A stretch of 64,000 nt of DNA, from contig JANQQC010000017.1 in NCBI GenBank assembly GCA_028285145.1, positions 25,551 to 89,550 of the forward strand. Direction: 5' to 3'. This DNA comes from Hyphomonadaceae bacterium. GTDB lineage: Bacteria; Pseudomonadota; Alphaproteobacteria; Caulobacterales; Hyphomonadaceae. A program made the translations under genes and the position numbers. Below the pieces are notes generated by a model that saw only the letters and a list, made by a program, of their open reading frames with translations, did not search any database and was not told where the DNA came from. Below, one piece after another: positions 7,824 to 16,237 of this stretch. How positions within the stretch are numbered: position 1 is the stretch's first letter; every line of letters starts with the position of its first letter.

Positions 7824-8998
7824 TCCTCGAAAACCAGTTCCGGCGCTGGCTTCGTCTCCAGTGTGTCGAGGCTGATGGCGACCCGCCTCGCAAGCGTCGT
7901 GAAGAGTTTGCCAGTTTCCTCGTCTGTGACAGCAGCAGGCGTTCCGGCGTCTCCACCTTCGCGAATGGCCTGCAGCATAGGTAACTCAGCCAGAACCGGC
8001 AGGCCGAGCGCTGCGGCAATGCGTGAGCCGCCGCCTTCGCCCATCAGGTAATGGCGATCTCCACCGGGCCCTTCGAACCAGCTTAAGGTCTCCACCACGC
8101 CGAGAACGGGCACCGCCGTCTTTGCGAACATGGCCGCGCCGCGACGAACATCGGCTAACGCTACCTCCTGCGGCGTGGTCACGATCACGGCAGCTGTCAC
8201 CGGCACACGCTGGGCAATCGCCAACTGGGCGTCGCCTGTGCCCGGCGGTGTGTCTATGATCAGCAGGTCGAGGGGGTCGTCCGCTGTGCCCCAGGCGGCA
8301 TCGTTCAGCATTTGCGTGATGGCTGACATAACGATTGGCCCACGCCAGATCATCGGGGCATCAGGGTCGGACAGATAGCCGATAGACAGCGTTTTCAGGC
8401 CATGCGCCTCTACCGGAATAAGCTTCTTGTCTCCGCCTGCGCCGGGCTGCTCATCTACGGTTCCAAGCATTGTGGGAATGGATGGGCCATAGATATCGGC
8501 ATCAAGCAGACCGACTTTCATGCCCGCTTTTGCCATGGCGGCTGCGAGATTGACGGCGACGGTCGACTTACCGACCCCGCCCTTGGCGCTGGCAACGACA
8601 AGAATTCGGGAGATTCCCTCGATTTTCTTGGTTTCTGACGGTGTGGGCGCGCCATCTGAAAGGGCCTGATCGGACAGGCGTGCGCCTTTGCGGACGCGTT
8701 GTGTCGCAGGCGAAGACGGGGTCAGCGGCACTTTGGGAGCGGGCGATGGTTCCTGGATGGACCGTTCTGCGGTCAAAACAGCGCTCGCCTCGACAACGCC
8801 TCTAACCCCGCGCGCGGCTGCTTCCGCATCCATTCTTCTGCGTTCAGCGGTCTCCATGTCGCTTGGATCCGCCTCGATCACGAGCACAGCACGCCGCTGC
8901 TCATCCAGTCGTACCGATTGGAGCCAGCGTGGGTCTCCGAGCGCTTTTCGAACCGCAGATTCAACGGTTTGCGCTTTCTCGGCTCTGCTGCGGAACAT
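7820..8998 (-). CDS. apbC: Mrp/ApbC family Fe-S cluster carrier P-loop ATPase
   Basis: A 392-residue Mrp/NBP35-family ATPase, implicated in Fe-S cluster assembly and transfer in the cytosol. It has an N-terminal MIP18-like (DUF59) domain of about 90 residues, a linker and the deviant Walker A SAKGGVGKST (137-146), followed by DADIYGPSIP and IDTPPGTGD. The start is set by AAGGAGG just upstream of ATG 8998. At the usual C-terminal CxxC cluster-binding site the sequence reads ETLSWFEGPGGDRHYLMG, with no cysteines. It diverges from hflK across 99 bp. Confidence 0.9.
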   Translation of the reverse strand: MFRSRAEKAQTVESAVRKALGDPRWLQSVRLDEQRRAVLVIEADPSDMETAERRRMDAEAAARGVRGVVEASAVLTAERSIQEPSPAPKVPLTPSSPATQRVRKGARLSDQALSDGAPTPSETKKIEGISRILVVASAKGGVGKSTVAVNLAAAMAKAGMKVGLLDADIYGPSIPTMLGTVDEQPGAGGDKKLIPVEAHGLKTLSIGYLSDPDAPMIWRGPIVMSAITQMLNDAAWGTADDPLDLLIIDTPPGTGDAQLAIAQRVPVTAAVIVTTPQEVALADVRRGAAMFAKTAVPVLGVVETLSWFEGPGGDRHYLMGEGGGSRIAAALGLPVLAELPMLQAIREGGDAGTPAAVTDEETGKLFTTLARRVAISLDTLETKPAPELVFED

Positions 8999-9097
8999 GA
9001 TGCCTCCTTGAAGCGCGTGCGATAACTTCCAAATATTGGCCCATATGGTGTAAGGCCAGCACTTACGCAAAGTAGTCACTTGAAATGAGGAGGGCGC

Positions 9098-10219
9098 ATG
9101 CCCTGGGATGACAAGACTTCGGGCGATGCCCCCAAATCAGCCGGAGGCCCCTGGGGCGGCGGCTCCGGCGGTGGCGGCGACAATAATGGCGGCTCGCCGT
9201 GGAACCGTCCGGGCGGCGGCGGCAGCGGCGGCCCGGATCTGGAAGACCAGATGCGCCGGATGCAGGAGCGCTTCAAGCGCGGCGTTGGCGGTCGTGGCGG
9301 CGGAAGCGGTGGTGGACGCCGCGGACCGAATTTCGGCCCGTTTGGATTTCTGGTTGTGGCGCTTGTGGGTGTCTTCGCATGGCTCTCAACCGGTGTCGTG
9401 ATTGTCGATGCCGGTCAGCAGGCTTCAATTTTCCGCTTTGGGAAATGGCAGACGAATTTCGGTTCCGGCATCCATTTCCACTTGCCGAGCCCCATTGAAA
9501 CCCACGTCATTGTTCCGGTCGAGGAGCAGCAGGAATTGCGGATTGGCCTTGTTGCCGAAGACAGCCTGATGCTCACTCAGGACGAAAACATCGCCGACCT
9601 GCAGTTTTCGGTGTTCTGGAAGGTGAAGACAGATGCACCTCAGGACTTCATCCTGAACGTGAAAGAGCCTGAAGAAGCTGTGGAACAGGTTGCCGAGTCT
9701 GTGATGCGTGAGGTGGTTGGTAAGAGCCAGCTGCAGAATGTCATCACGACCGGACGAGATGTTGTGCAGGCTGAAGTCGAGGATCAGGTTCAGGCGCTTC
9801 TCGATGACTATCGCGCTGGGATCGAAATTCTGGACGTGCAGATCGCTCGGTCAGATCCACCCGCTCCGGTGATTGAGGCGTTTAACGACGTGAACGTCGC
9901 TGAGCAGGATGCCGAGACCAATATCAACCAGGCGACCCGCGATGCGAACCAGGTCGTCCCGCAGGCCCGTGGTACGGCCCAGCGCCTCCTTCAGGAAGCA
10001 GAGGGTTATCGTGACCGTGTCATTGCGGATGCAACAGGTGAAGCATCTCGTTTTGAGCAGATTTACGAAGAGTATCGTCAGGCCCCGCGCGTGACCCGCG
10101 AGCGGATGTACCTTGAGACCATGGAGAGAGTCCTCGGCCGAGCCGACAAGACTGTGCTCGACAGCGATTCGGGAGCGGTGCCCTATCTGCCGCTCGACCG
10201 TGTCGACCGCCGGCAATAG
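9098..10219 (+). CDS. hflK: HflK, regulatory subunit of the FtsH protease complex
   Basis: A 373-residue SPFH/band-7 membrane protein that with HflC forms the large periplasmic cage around FtsH. It has a Gly-rich, low-complexity cytoplasmic N-terminus (about 15-75), one transmembrane helix (about 83-105) starting GFLVVALVG, then the SPFH domain and a long helical region ending QAPRVTRERMYLETMERVLG, which is characteristic of HflK. The ribosome site GAGGAGG is strong. It is the first gene of hflK-hflC-DUF2065-degP, with hflC 15 nt downstream. Confidence 0.95.
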   Translation: MPWDDKTSGDAPKSAGGPWGGGSGGGGDNNGGSPWNRPGGGGSGGPDLEDQMRRMQERFKRGVGGRGGGSGGGRRGPNFGPFGFLVVALVGVFAWLSTGVVIVDAGQQASIFRFGKWQTNFGSGIHFHLPSPIETHVIVPVEEQQELRIGLVAEDSLMLTQDENIADLQFSVFWKVKTDAPQDFILNVKEPEEAVEQVAESVMREVVGKSQLQNVITTGRDVVQAEVEDQVQALLDDYRAGIEILDVQIARSDPPAPVIEAFNDVNVAEQDAETNINQATRDANQVVPQARGTAQRLLQEAEGYRDRVIADATGEASRFEQIYEEYRQAPRVTRERMYLETMERVLGRADKTVLDSDSGAVPYLPLDRVDRRQ

Positions 10220-10234
10220 GCGAGGAGAAGAGAC

Positions 10235-11125
10235 ATGAGAATTTTTGGTTGGCTTTTTGCCATTGTGGCAGTTCTCGCAGTGATCATTGCGCTGAACTCT
10301 TTCTATACCGTCCGTCAGGACCAACAGGCGCTGGTGCTCCAGTTCGGTGATCCGGTTGAAGTACGAAATGCACCCGGTACTGATCAGGCCGGTCTCTACT
10401 TCAAGGTACCCATCGCTCAGCAGGTGACGATTCTGGACCGGAAGAATATCGGTCTCGATATCTCTGACATCGAAGTGCTCGCTTCCGATCAGCGTCGTCT
10501 GACTGTCGATGCCTTTGTGCGCTGGCGGATTGCTGATCCGCTACAGTTCTACCAGCGTCTTCGTACGGAAGAAGCAGCCGCCGCCCAGCTCGATCGGTTC
10601 ACCGAGTCTGCAATTCGGGAAGCGCTTGGTGACGTGCCTGTGCCAGAAATCATTTCCGGGCAACGGTCCGCACTGATGAACCGGATTCGCGAGACTGTGA
10701 ACGCCAATATCAGTGGCACCGGCATCGACATTATCGATGTCCGTATTCGCCAGGCTGACCTTCCGGCGGCCATTGCTGAAGGTGTCTACAACCGAATGCG
10801 CACCGCGCGTCAGCAGGAAGCGGAACGTATCCGCGCTGAAGGTGAGGAGCGTGCGCGCCTTATCCGAGCGACCGCGGAACGGGAAGCTGTGGTGATTGAA
10901 GCGCAGGCGCGTGAAGAAGCTGAGAAAATTCGCGGTGAAGGCGATGCGCAGCGGAATGCAATCTATGCTGCGGCATACAATCGCGATGCAGACTTCTTCC
11001 GGTTCTATCGTTCGCTTCTGGCGTGCGAGAATGCTCTCGGAGATGGAACACGCCTCGTGATCGGCCCAGACAATCTCGGCGTTTGCGACGTGTTCTCCAA
11101 CCAGGCCGCCGAGACAGGCCGGTAG
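10235..11125 (+). CDS. hflC: HflC, regulatory subunit of the FtsH protease complex
   Basis: A 296-residue SPFH-domain partner of HflK. It has an N-terminal membrane anchor (about 5-22), the SPFH domain, the helix rich in Glu/Arg/Ala (RTARQQEAERIRAEGEE), and the C-terminal signature AYNRDADFFRFYRSLLAC typical of HflC. GAGGAGAAGAG lies upstream of the ATG. It sits between hflK and the DUF2065 gene, the common alphaproteobacterial arrangement, and is expected in the inner membrane with its bulk in the periplasm. Confidence 0.95.
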   Translation: MRIFGWLFAIVAVLAVIIALNSFYTVRQDQQALVLQFGDPVEVRNAPGTDQAGLYFKVPIAQQVTILDRKNIGLDISDIEVLASDQRRLTVDAFVRWRIADPLQFYQRLRTEEAAAAQLDRFTESAIREALGDVPVPEIISGQRSALMNRIRETVNANISGTGIDIIDVRIRQADLPAAIAEGVYNRMRTARQQEAERIRAEGEERARLIRATAEREAVVIEAQAREEAEKIRGEGDAQRNAIYAAAYNRDADFFRFYRSLLACENALGDGTRLVIGPDNLGVCDVFSNQAAETGR

Positions 11126-11134
11126 GACACCGCA

Positions 11135-11335
11135 TTGGACGTCGGCACGATCCTTCTTGCCGGCGTCGGGATGTGGCTTCTGGCCGAAGGACTGCTCTAT
11201 GCCGGGGCACCGGATCTGCTCCGGCGTCTCGGTGCATTGCTGTCACGGCTAACAACGGAGGAAGTGCGCTCAGCTGGCCTCTGGTCGGCCGCGCTGGGTG
11301 CGCTCATCCTGTATATTGCACTGCGCTTCACGTGA
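11135..11335 (+). CDS. DUF2065 (YjeT-like) small membrane protein
   Basis: A 66-residue protein with two hydrophobic helices (about 4-24 and 47-63), recognised as DUF2065/YjeT by GMWLLAEGLLYAGAP and its place after hflC. The start is TTG at 11135, with AGGA about 7 nt upstream; no ATG is available at the N-terminus. The gap to hflC is 9 nt, and degP follows after about 70 nt. Function is unknown. The repeated association with hflKC suggests a link to FtsH/HflKC quality control, which is inference. Confidence 0.78.
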   Translation: MDVGTILLAGVGMWLLAEGLLYAGAPDLLRRLGALLSRLTTEEVRSAGLWSAALGALILYIALRFT

Positions 11336-11408
11336 TCCGTTGCACCTCGTCAACGAAGCGCCATAGTCTTATGGCGTTTCTGTAACCCAGCAGATGGAGA
11401 CCGGCCTT

Positions 11409-12854
11409 ATGGCGAATTGGCGTCACGCAGCCCTTGTCGGATCATTGATGGCGGTGTGCGGCCCGGCCGCCGGGCAGTTGCTGTCCGAACCGCTCTCCAG
11501 CGTCGACCAGCGCGTGGCTCCGGAAAGCTTTTCGGAACTGTCCAAGCGGCTGATGCCTGCCGTCGTCAATATCTCCACAAGCCAGACCATCGCCACGGGA
11601 GGATTGCCGACCTTCCCTGATGGATCGCCGCTGGAACAGTTCAACGAGTTTTTCGGCCGCGATGATGACGGCTTTCGCCGCGAAGGCTCCCTCGGGTCCG
11701 GCTTTGTGATCTCCTCTGACGGCCTGATCGTGACAAACAACCATGTCATTGAAGGAGCCGACGAGATTGAGGTCATCTTTCATGATGAGCGCGTGCTCGA
11801 GGCTGAACTGATTGGCCGTGACGCAGACACCGACCTCGCCGTGCTACGCGTGCGCAGCAGCACGCCGCTCGCCTTTGTCGAGTTCGCAGACAGTGATGCC
11901 GCTGAAGTGGGCGACTGGGTGATGGCGATCGGGAACCCCTTCGGATTCGGCGGATCGGTTTCTGCGGGAATCATCTCCGCCCGCAACCGGAACATTCAGG
12001 CCGGGCGCTATGACGATTTCATTCAAACCGACGCTGCGATCAATCGCGGCAATTCCGGGGGCCCGCTCTTCAACCTGTCGGGTCAGGTCGTCGGCGTGAA
12101 CACGGCGATCATTTCGCCAACTGGCGGTTCGGTCGGGATCGGCTTTTCCATTCCGGCCAATCTCGCCAAACGGGTCAGCGGTCAGCTGACCGAGTTCGGT
12201 AAGGCGCGACGCGGTTGGCTTGGCGTCAATGTGCAGGATGTCGATAACGCCATTGCGGAAGCTTACGGGCTGTCGGGCGATGATGGTGTGATCGTGACCA
12301 GCGTCGATGAGGCAGGACCCGCCAGTGAAGCAGACCTTGAAGTCGGCGATCTGATCCTTGATTTCGATGGGAGGCGCGTGGAAGGCGTTCGCAGCCTGAC
12401 GCGGATCGTTGCCGACACCGAAATCGGCAAGACGGTTGAGATTGAACTCGTCCGCGATAGGAGGGCCCGGCAGACCTCCGTGGTCTTAGGCGAGCTTGAC
12501 CTTGGCGATGACGAGGCGGACGCCCCTGAAATTCCTCAGACAGCTCTGAACGACAATGAAATCGGCGTGGAGTTTGCCGAGATCGATGATGATGCCCGCC
12601 GCCGTTTCGGTATCCCACGTGACATTGAAGGCGTGCTTGTGCAGTCGGTCAGCCCGCGTGGTCCGAGCTTCGGTCAGCTCGTGAAAGGCGACGTGATTGT
12701 CGAAATGGGGTTCGAGACCGTTGCCTCCATCGACGAAGCGGCAGCAGCCATCGAAACCGCCAAGTCTGATGCGTCCGGGCGGCCGCTCCTGCTCAGGATC
12801 AATCGCCGTGGGCAGGATGCCTTTATCTCAATCGAGTTGAATGACGCCTCATAG
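11409..12854 (+). CDS. degP: DegP/HtrA (Do) family periplasmic serine protease
   Basis: A 481-residue periplasmic protease and chaperone. A signal peptide ends near VCGPAAGQ. The S1C catalytic triad is complete: TNNHVIEGAD (H112), DTDLAVL (D142) and GNSGGPL (S216). Two PDZ domains follow (about 255-345 and 375-470). I chose ATG 11409, with GGAG 9 nt upstream; ATG 11394 would add five residues before the signal peptide. It is the last gene of the hflK operon and ends at a bidirectional terminator. Periplasmic degradation of misfolded envelope proteins is the expected role. Confidence 0.93.
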   Translation: MANWRHAALVGSLMAVCGPAAGQLLSEPLSSVDQRVAPESFSELSKRLMPAVVNISTSQTIATGGLPTFPDGSPLEQFNEFFGRDDDGFRREGSLGSGFVISSDGLIVTNNHVIEGADEIEVIFHDERVLEAELIGRDADTDLAVLRVRSSTPLAFVEFADSDAAEVGDWVMAIGNPFGFGGSVSAGIISARNRNIQAGRYDDFIQTDAAINRGNSGGPLFNLSGQVVGVNTAIISPTGGSVGIGFSIPANLAKRVSGQLTEFGKARRGWLGVNVQDVDNAIAEAYGLSGDDGVIVTSVDEAGPASEADLEVGDLILDFDGRRVEGVRSLTRIVADTEIGKTVEIELVRDRRARQTSVVLGELDLGDDEADAPEIPQTALNDNEIGVEFAEIDDDARRRFGIPRDIEGVLVQSVSPRGPSFGQLVKGDVIVEMGFETVASIDEAAAAIETAKSDASGRPLLLRINRRGQDAFISIELNDAS

Positions 12855-12887
12855 AAAAAGCCGCAGCCCTATTCGGGCCGCGGCGTT
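12855..12887. terminator. Bidirectional intrinsic terminator between degP and sppA
   Basis: A stem with 10-nt arms and one mismatch (12860-12869 with 12875-12884) encloses a TATTC loop. On the plus strand it is followed by GTTT. On the minus strand it is followed by five T residues (the A-run at 12855-12859), a good U-tract for the sppA transcript. It lies in the 56-nt space between the two convergent stop codons. Confidence 0.8.
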
Positions 12888-12910
12888 TCCAACTTCATTA
12901 AAGGGTATGT

Positions 12911-14677
12911 CTAGCGCTCCCGGATGACGGGTGCGCTTGCCCGCAACTCTCCGGATTGGATCGCGGCGAGTTCCTCAATCATTCCGATAAGACGCTCATC
13001 ACCTGCAATGCTGCTGAGGACAGCGGCTGCACGAACCGACTCTGACGACGCTCCGAAGAAGTCTTCCAAGGCTTCGAATCCTTGCTTCTGGGCTGGGAAG
13101 TAGAGCAGGCGAACTTCCTGATCTTCGTCGATTTCGGCGAGCGCCTTGGCGCGTTCGACGGCGACATTGAAGCCGCCAATCGTATCGACAAGGCCCCGTT
13201 CCTTGGCATCGACACCGCTCCAGACACGGCCGCGTGCGCGGTCGTGAACTTCATCGACGGTCATACCGCGTCCGTCAGCCACCAGGCTGGTGAAGCGATC
13301 ATAGCCGCGCTTCAGCCATTCGCGGACTTCGGCCCGCTGACCGTCGGTGAAGGCGTCGGCACCGTAGGCGTCTGCGAACTCGCCACCCACAGTGACGTTG
13401 TCGATGTTGATGCCGATCCGGCCAAGCCCCTCGGCGATCGCGAACTTGCCACCAAAGATGCCGATCGAACCGGTAATGGTGGATTCGTTTGCGACGATCT
13501 CGTCAGCACCGGTTGAGACATAGTACCCACCCGAGGCTGCGACGGAGCCCATAGAGACTACTACAGGCTTACCCATCTCCTGAACCCGCTCAACGGCGCG
13601 CCAGATCTGGTCAGAGGCTGTTGGCGATCCGCCCGGGCTGTCGACGCGGAAGACCACGGCACGCACGCTCTCATTGCGGCCGGCATCAAGAATGGATGCG
13701 GCGATGAAATCGGATGCAAACCCTCCGGAGCCGCCGAAAATGTCTTCCTCACCGGGGCCGGTAATGATGGGTCCCTGACCACCGACAACAGCAATCATCG
13801 GCACACCAGCTCTGGCGACCGGGGGTGTATAGGATGCCACGTCCAGCAACTCAGCAATTCCTGCCCGGGCTTCAGCAGCCTCTCGGGCATCTTCCGGCCA
13901 GCCAAGCGTGTCCGCGAAACCTGCCTCGATGAACTCATCGGCACTCAGCGCCCCTGATTCCAGAACAATGCGAGCATCCTCGACCGTCATATTCCGGTCC
14001 TGGGCGATGTCGCGCAGGGAGATCGCCCACAGGTCTTCTGCCAGTTCCAGCAAAGCTTCGCGGTGCGGTTCGGTAAAGCCCTCCTCCTGATAGGAGTTTG
14101 GTGCGTTCTTGTATTCGTAGAAGGCTTCAATCTCGGGGGTAATGGAGAGGTTGTCGAACAGGCCCTTCAGAAACTGGGTTTCCAGAGAGATGCCAGTGGC
14201 GAAGACATCGGAGCCGGGCTGAATCCAGATTTCGTCGGCTGCCGAGATCGCGCGCAGCGCTGACGGGCCGGTTCCCCCAAAGGTGCCTTGGGTGTGGGCA
14301 ATAACGAACTTGCCATTCTCGCGAAGTCCAATCAGAGCGGCCCGCAATTCTTCGGCGCGCGCGCTGCCAACGCCGAAGCTGCTGCCACGAATGAAGACGC
14401 CTTTCACACTGTCATCGGTTTCGGCGGCCTTCAGCCGCGTAATGATGGTCGTAAAGCCCGGTTGGCCTGCAAAAGCCGCAAGGCCGGATGTGGGGGCTTG
14501 ATCGGGAAGCTCCTCTCGCAGGTCCAGCGTGAGGACCAGACTGTCCGGCTGTGGCTCGGTCGCGGTCGCAGCACCAATAATGCCGCTGACTGTCAGCACG
14601 CCAATAAGAAGAAAAAGTAGGAGCGCCGCAAATGCGCCCGCCAGTGAGAGAAGGAAAGTCTTCAAGATCAACTCCAC
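12911..14677 (-). CDS. sppA: Signal peptide peptidase SppA, long (67 kDa) form
   Basis: A 588-residue inner-membrane S49 protease that degrades cleaved signal peptides. It has one N-terminal transmembrane helix (about 8-36) and the duplicated fold of the E. coli-type enzyme. The N-terminal half carries the general-base lysine (K190 in FYEYKNAPNSYQ) and the C-terminal half the nucleophile (S382 in MGSVAASGGYYV). VDSPGGSP and TGSIGIFGG are conserved. The start is a GTG at 14677 with only a weak ribosome site. It is convergent with degP and shares its terminator. Confidence 0.93.
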   Translation of the reverse strand: MELILKTFLLSLAGAFAALLLFLLIGVLTVSGIIGAATATEPQPDSLVLTLDLREELPDQAPTSGLAAFAGQPGFTTIITRLKAAETDDSVKGVFIRGSSFGVGSARAEELRAALIGLRENGKFVIAHTQGTFGGTGPSALRAISAADEIWIQPGSDVFATGISLETQFLKGLFDNLSITPEIEAFYEYKNAPNSYQEEGFTEPHREALLELAEDLWAISLRDIAQDRNMTVEDARIVLESGALSADEFIEAGFADTLGWPEDAREAAEARAGIAELLDVASYTPPVARAGVPMIAVVGGQGPIITGPGEEDIFGGSGGFASDFIAASILDAGRNESVRAVVFRVDSPGGSPTASDQIWRAVERVQEMGKPVVVSMGSVAASGGYYVSTGADEIVANESTITGSIGIFGGKFAIAEGLGRIGINIDNVTVGGEFADAYGADAFTDGQRAEVREWLKRGYDRFTSLVADGRGMTVDEVHDRARGRVWSGVDAKERGLVDTIGGFNVAVERAKALAEIDEDQEVRLLYFPAQKQGFEALEDFFGASSESVRAAAVLSSIAGDERLIGMIEELAAIQSGELRASAPVIRER

Positions 14678-14813
14678 AGCATCTTGATGGATTTATTGTT
14701 TATCGAAAAATGATATGGTGCGAATATGCGCTCGTGTCAAAATTTTACTACTGAGTATTTGGCTGAACTGAGAAAAACATCTGCGTTTTGAAACCTGTGA
14801 GGGCAGGGTTAGG

Positions 14814-14835
14814 GCAGGAAAAATCCTGCTTTCGA
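14814..14835 (+). terminator. Short hairpin GCAGGA-AAAA-TCCTGC followed by TTT
   Basis: A perfect 6-bp stem (14814-14819 with 14824-14829) with an AAAA loop and a short T-run lies in the 296-nt gap between sppA and tRNA-Gln. No protein gene reads into it on the plus strand. It could end a small RNA starting in the AT-rich stretch around 14690-14760, or have no function. The stem is short and the call is tentative. Confidence 0.3.
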
Positions 14836-14973
14836 TCCAAGCTTCCCAAAGATGCGGCGCTCCTGAGCCAAACTATGCGTCGGGCGCGGCGGTTGCCTGT
14901 CGGGCCGGGCAGTGGACACGCAACAGATGAAGTATTGCAAGCCTAGGGAGAAGGGGTTATCTCGCCCACCTGT

Positions 14974-15048
14974 TGGGGCGTCGCCAAGCGGTAAGGCACC
15001 GGTTTTTGGTATCGGCATTCCCAGGTTCGAATCCTGGCGCCCCAGCCA
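14974..15048 (+). tRNA. tRNA-Gln (anticodon TTG)
   Basis: A complete tRNA. The acceptor TGGGGCG (14974-14980) pairs with CGCCCCA (15038-15044), followed by discriminator G and an encoded CCA (15046-15048). The T-arm CCAGGTTCGAATCCTGG and the anticodon loop with TTG centred near 15006 are evident. Length is 72 nt plus CCA. It is transcribed on the plus strand, with no other tRNA nearby. Confidence 0.95.
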
Positions 15049-15433
15049 ACACTCCAACACTGCCCGAAAATCGACCACTTCTCTGCATTAGTGTGTTGAC
15101 GACGACCTGTCGCGCGCTCGAAATGTGAATCAGAGATGAACCTTGTTGATCCTCGGCGTTCGTGTTGCTAGCGTCAGCCAAGGCATGAGGGGCTTCGTGC
15201 CGAAAGGCTTTAGCCTACTCAGACCATCGATAGAGAGAGTGACAAACACTCCGATACAAATTGGGGAGGTGAGACGGCCAGAAGGCCCATCTTCCGAAAT
15301 AACTAGTGCGGCCTTGTTTGCGTGGCCGGGGATTTAGAGTTGGCGGTCGCTGTGAGTGCGCACCGCTGAAACAGTTTTTACGCGTATGGGCAAAGACCCT
15401 TGCGCGCCCTTCGGAGAGTGAGAGGCGAACCTC
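15049..15433. other. 385-nt non-coding stretch between tRNA-Gln and the TonB locus
   Basis: I see no convincing gene here. A 64-codon open frame at 15143-15337 has no ribosome site, no recognisable motif and atypical composition. The 3' part (about 15330-15430) probably holds the promoter of the TonB operon, whose first gene starts at 15434. No Fur-box-like sequence stands out here, in contrast to the one before the TPR gene. Confidence 0.5.
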
Positions 15434-16207
15434 ATGAGAAAAGTTTTGACACCAGCCTGCGGCGCTATCGCCGCTGCGCTGATTGCAGGCCTGGCGCTGC
15501 CGGCACAGGCGCAGGGTCTCCGGCCCGCCCTGGAAACCGGCGAGGCGGCCACGAGAGAGGCCGAGCAAGTTCAGAACCGCATCAATCAGCTCGATGACGA
15601 GCGCTCGGACATGGTTCGCGAGTATCGGACCCTTCTGCAGCGCCGGGACGCCTCCGAGCTTTATGCGCGCCAGCAGGAAAAGGTTGTTGAGAGCCAGCGC
15701 CGTGAACTGGAGTCGCTGACCGAACAGCTCGGCCGCGTTGACGAGATCACAGCGCAAACAGTGCCGATGCTTCTCGACATGGTCACGGATTTGAAAACCT
15801 TCGTCGCTGCAGACCTTCCATTCAAGCGTGAAGAGCGTCAGACCCGCCTCGATGCGCTAGATGCCGCCATGGTCAACCCGCAGGTCACCACTGCTGAGCG
15901 CTATCGCCTGATCATCGAGGCTTACCAGGCTGAGATGGAGTATGGACGCACCGTCGATACTTGGGAGGAAACGATCCAGATCGATGGCGCGGACGTGAAT
16001 GTTGAGATGTTCAACTATGGACGTATCGCGCTCGTCTACATCGCCCCGAACGGTGATGCTGCCCGCTGGGATCGGTCTTCGAACTCCTGGGCTCCGCTGT
16101 CGGGCTCATACGACTCCGATATTCGCCAGGCGATCCGGATCGCCGAAGGTAAGACACAGCAGGCGGTCATGTGGGCCCCTGTTCAGAAACTCTCGGTTGG
16201 CCAGTAG
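15434..16207 (+). CDS. DUF3450 periplasmic coiled-coil protein of the TonB locus
   Basis: A 257-residue exported protein: signal peptide ending ALPAQAQ (about residue 27), then a long coiled coil (about 35-110) and a globular C-terminus with NVEMFNYGRIALVYIAPNG, characteristic of DUF3450. Family members occur as first genes of extended TonB2-type operons in marine proteobacteria, next to a TtpC-like ExbB. A role as a periplasmic accessory of the motor complex is inferred from context. GAGAGGCG precedes the ATG, and the next gene is 30 nt downstream. Confidence 0.8.
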   Translation: MRKVLTPACGAIAAALIAGLALPAQAQGLRPALETGEAATREAEQVQNRINQLDDERSDMVREYRTLLQRRDASELYARQQEKVVESQRRELESLTEQLGRVDEITAQTVPMLLDMVTDLKTFVAADLPFKREERQTRLDALDAAMVNPQVTTAERYRLIIEAYQAEMEYGRTVDTWEETIQIDGADVNVEMFNYGRIALVYIAPNGDAARWDRSSNSWAPLSGSYDSDIRQAIRIAEGKTQQAVMWAPVQKLSVGQ

Positions 16208-16237
16208 GCCGTCCTAGCGATCAAGAGGTTCAGTTTC

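Noticed and set aside
14809..15181. Open frames on the minus strand across tRNA-Gln (about 89 and 74 codons)
   Set aside because: They translate the complement of the tRNA, a known source of spurious proteins, and have no ribosome site.
15143..15337. 64-codon ORF before the TonB locus
   Set aside because: No ribosome site or motif, and composition unlike the neighbours.
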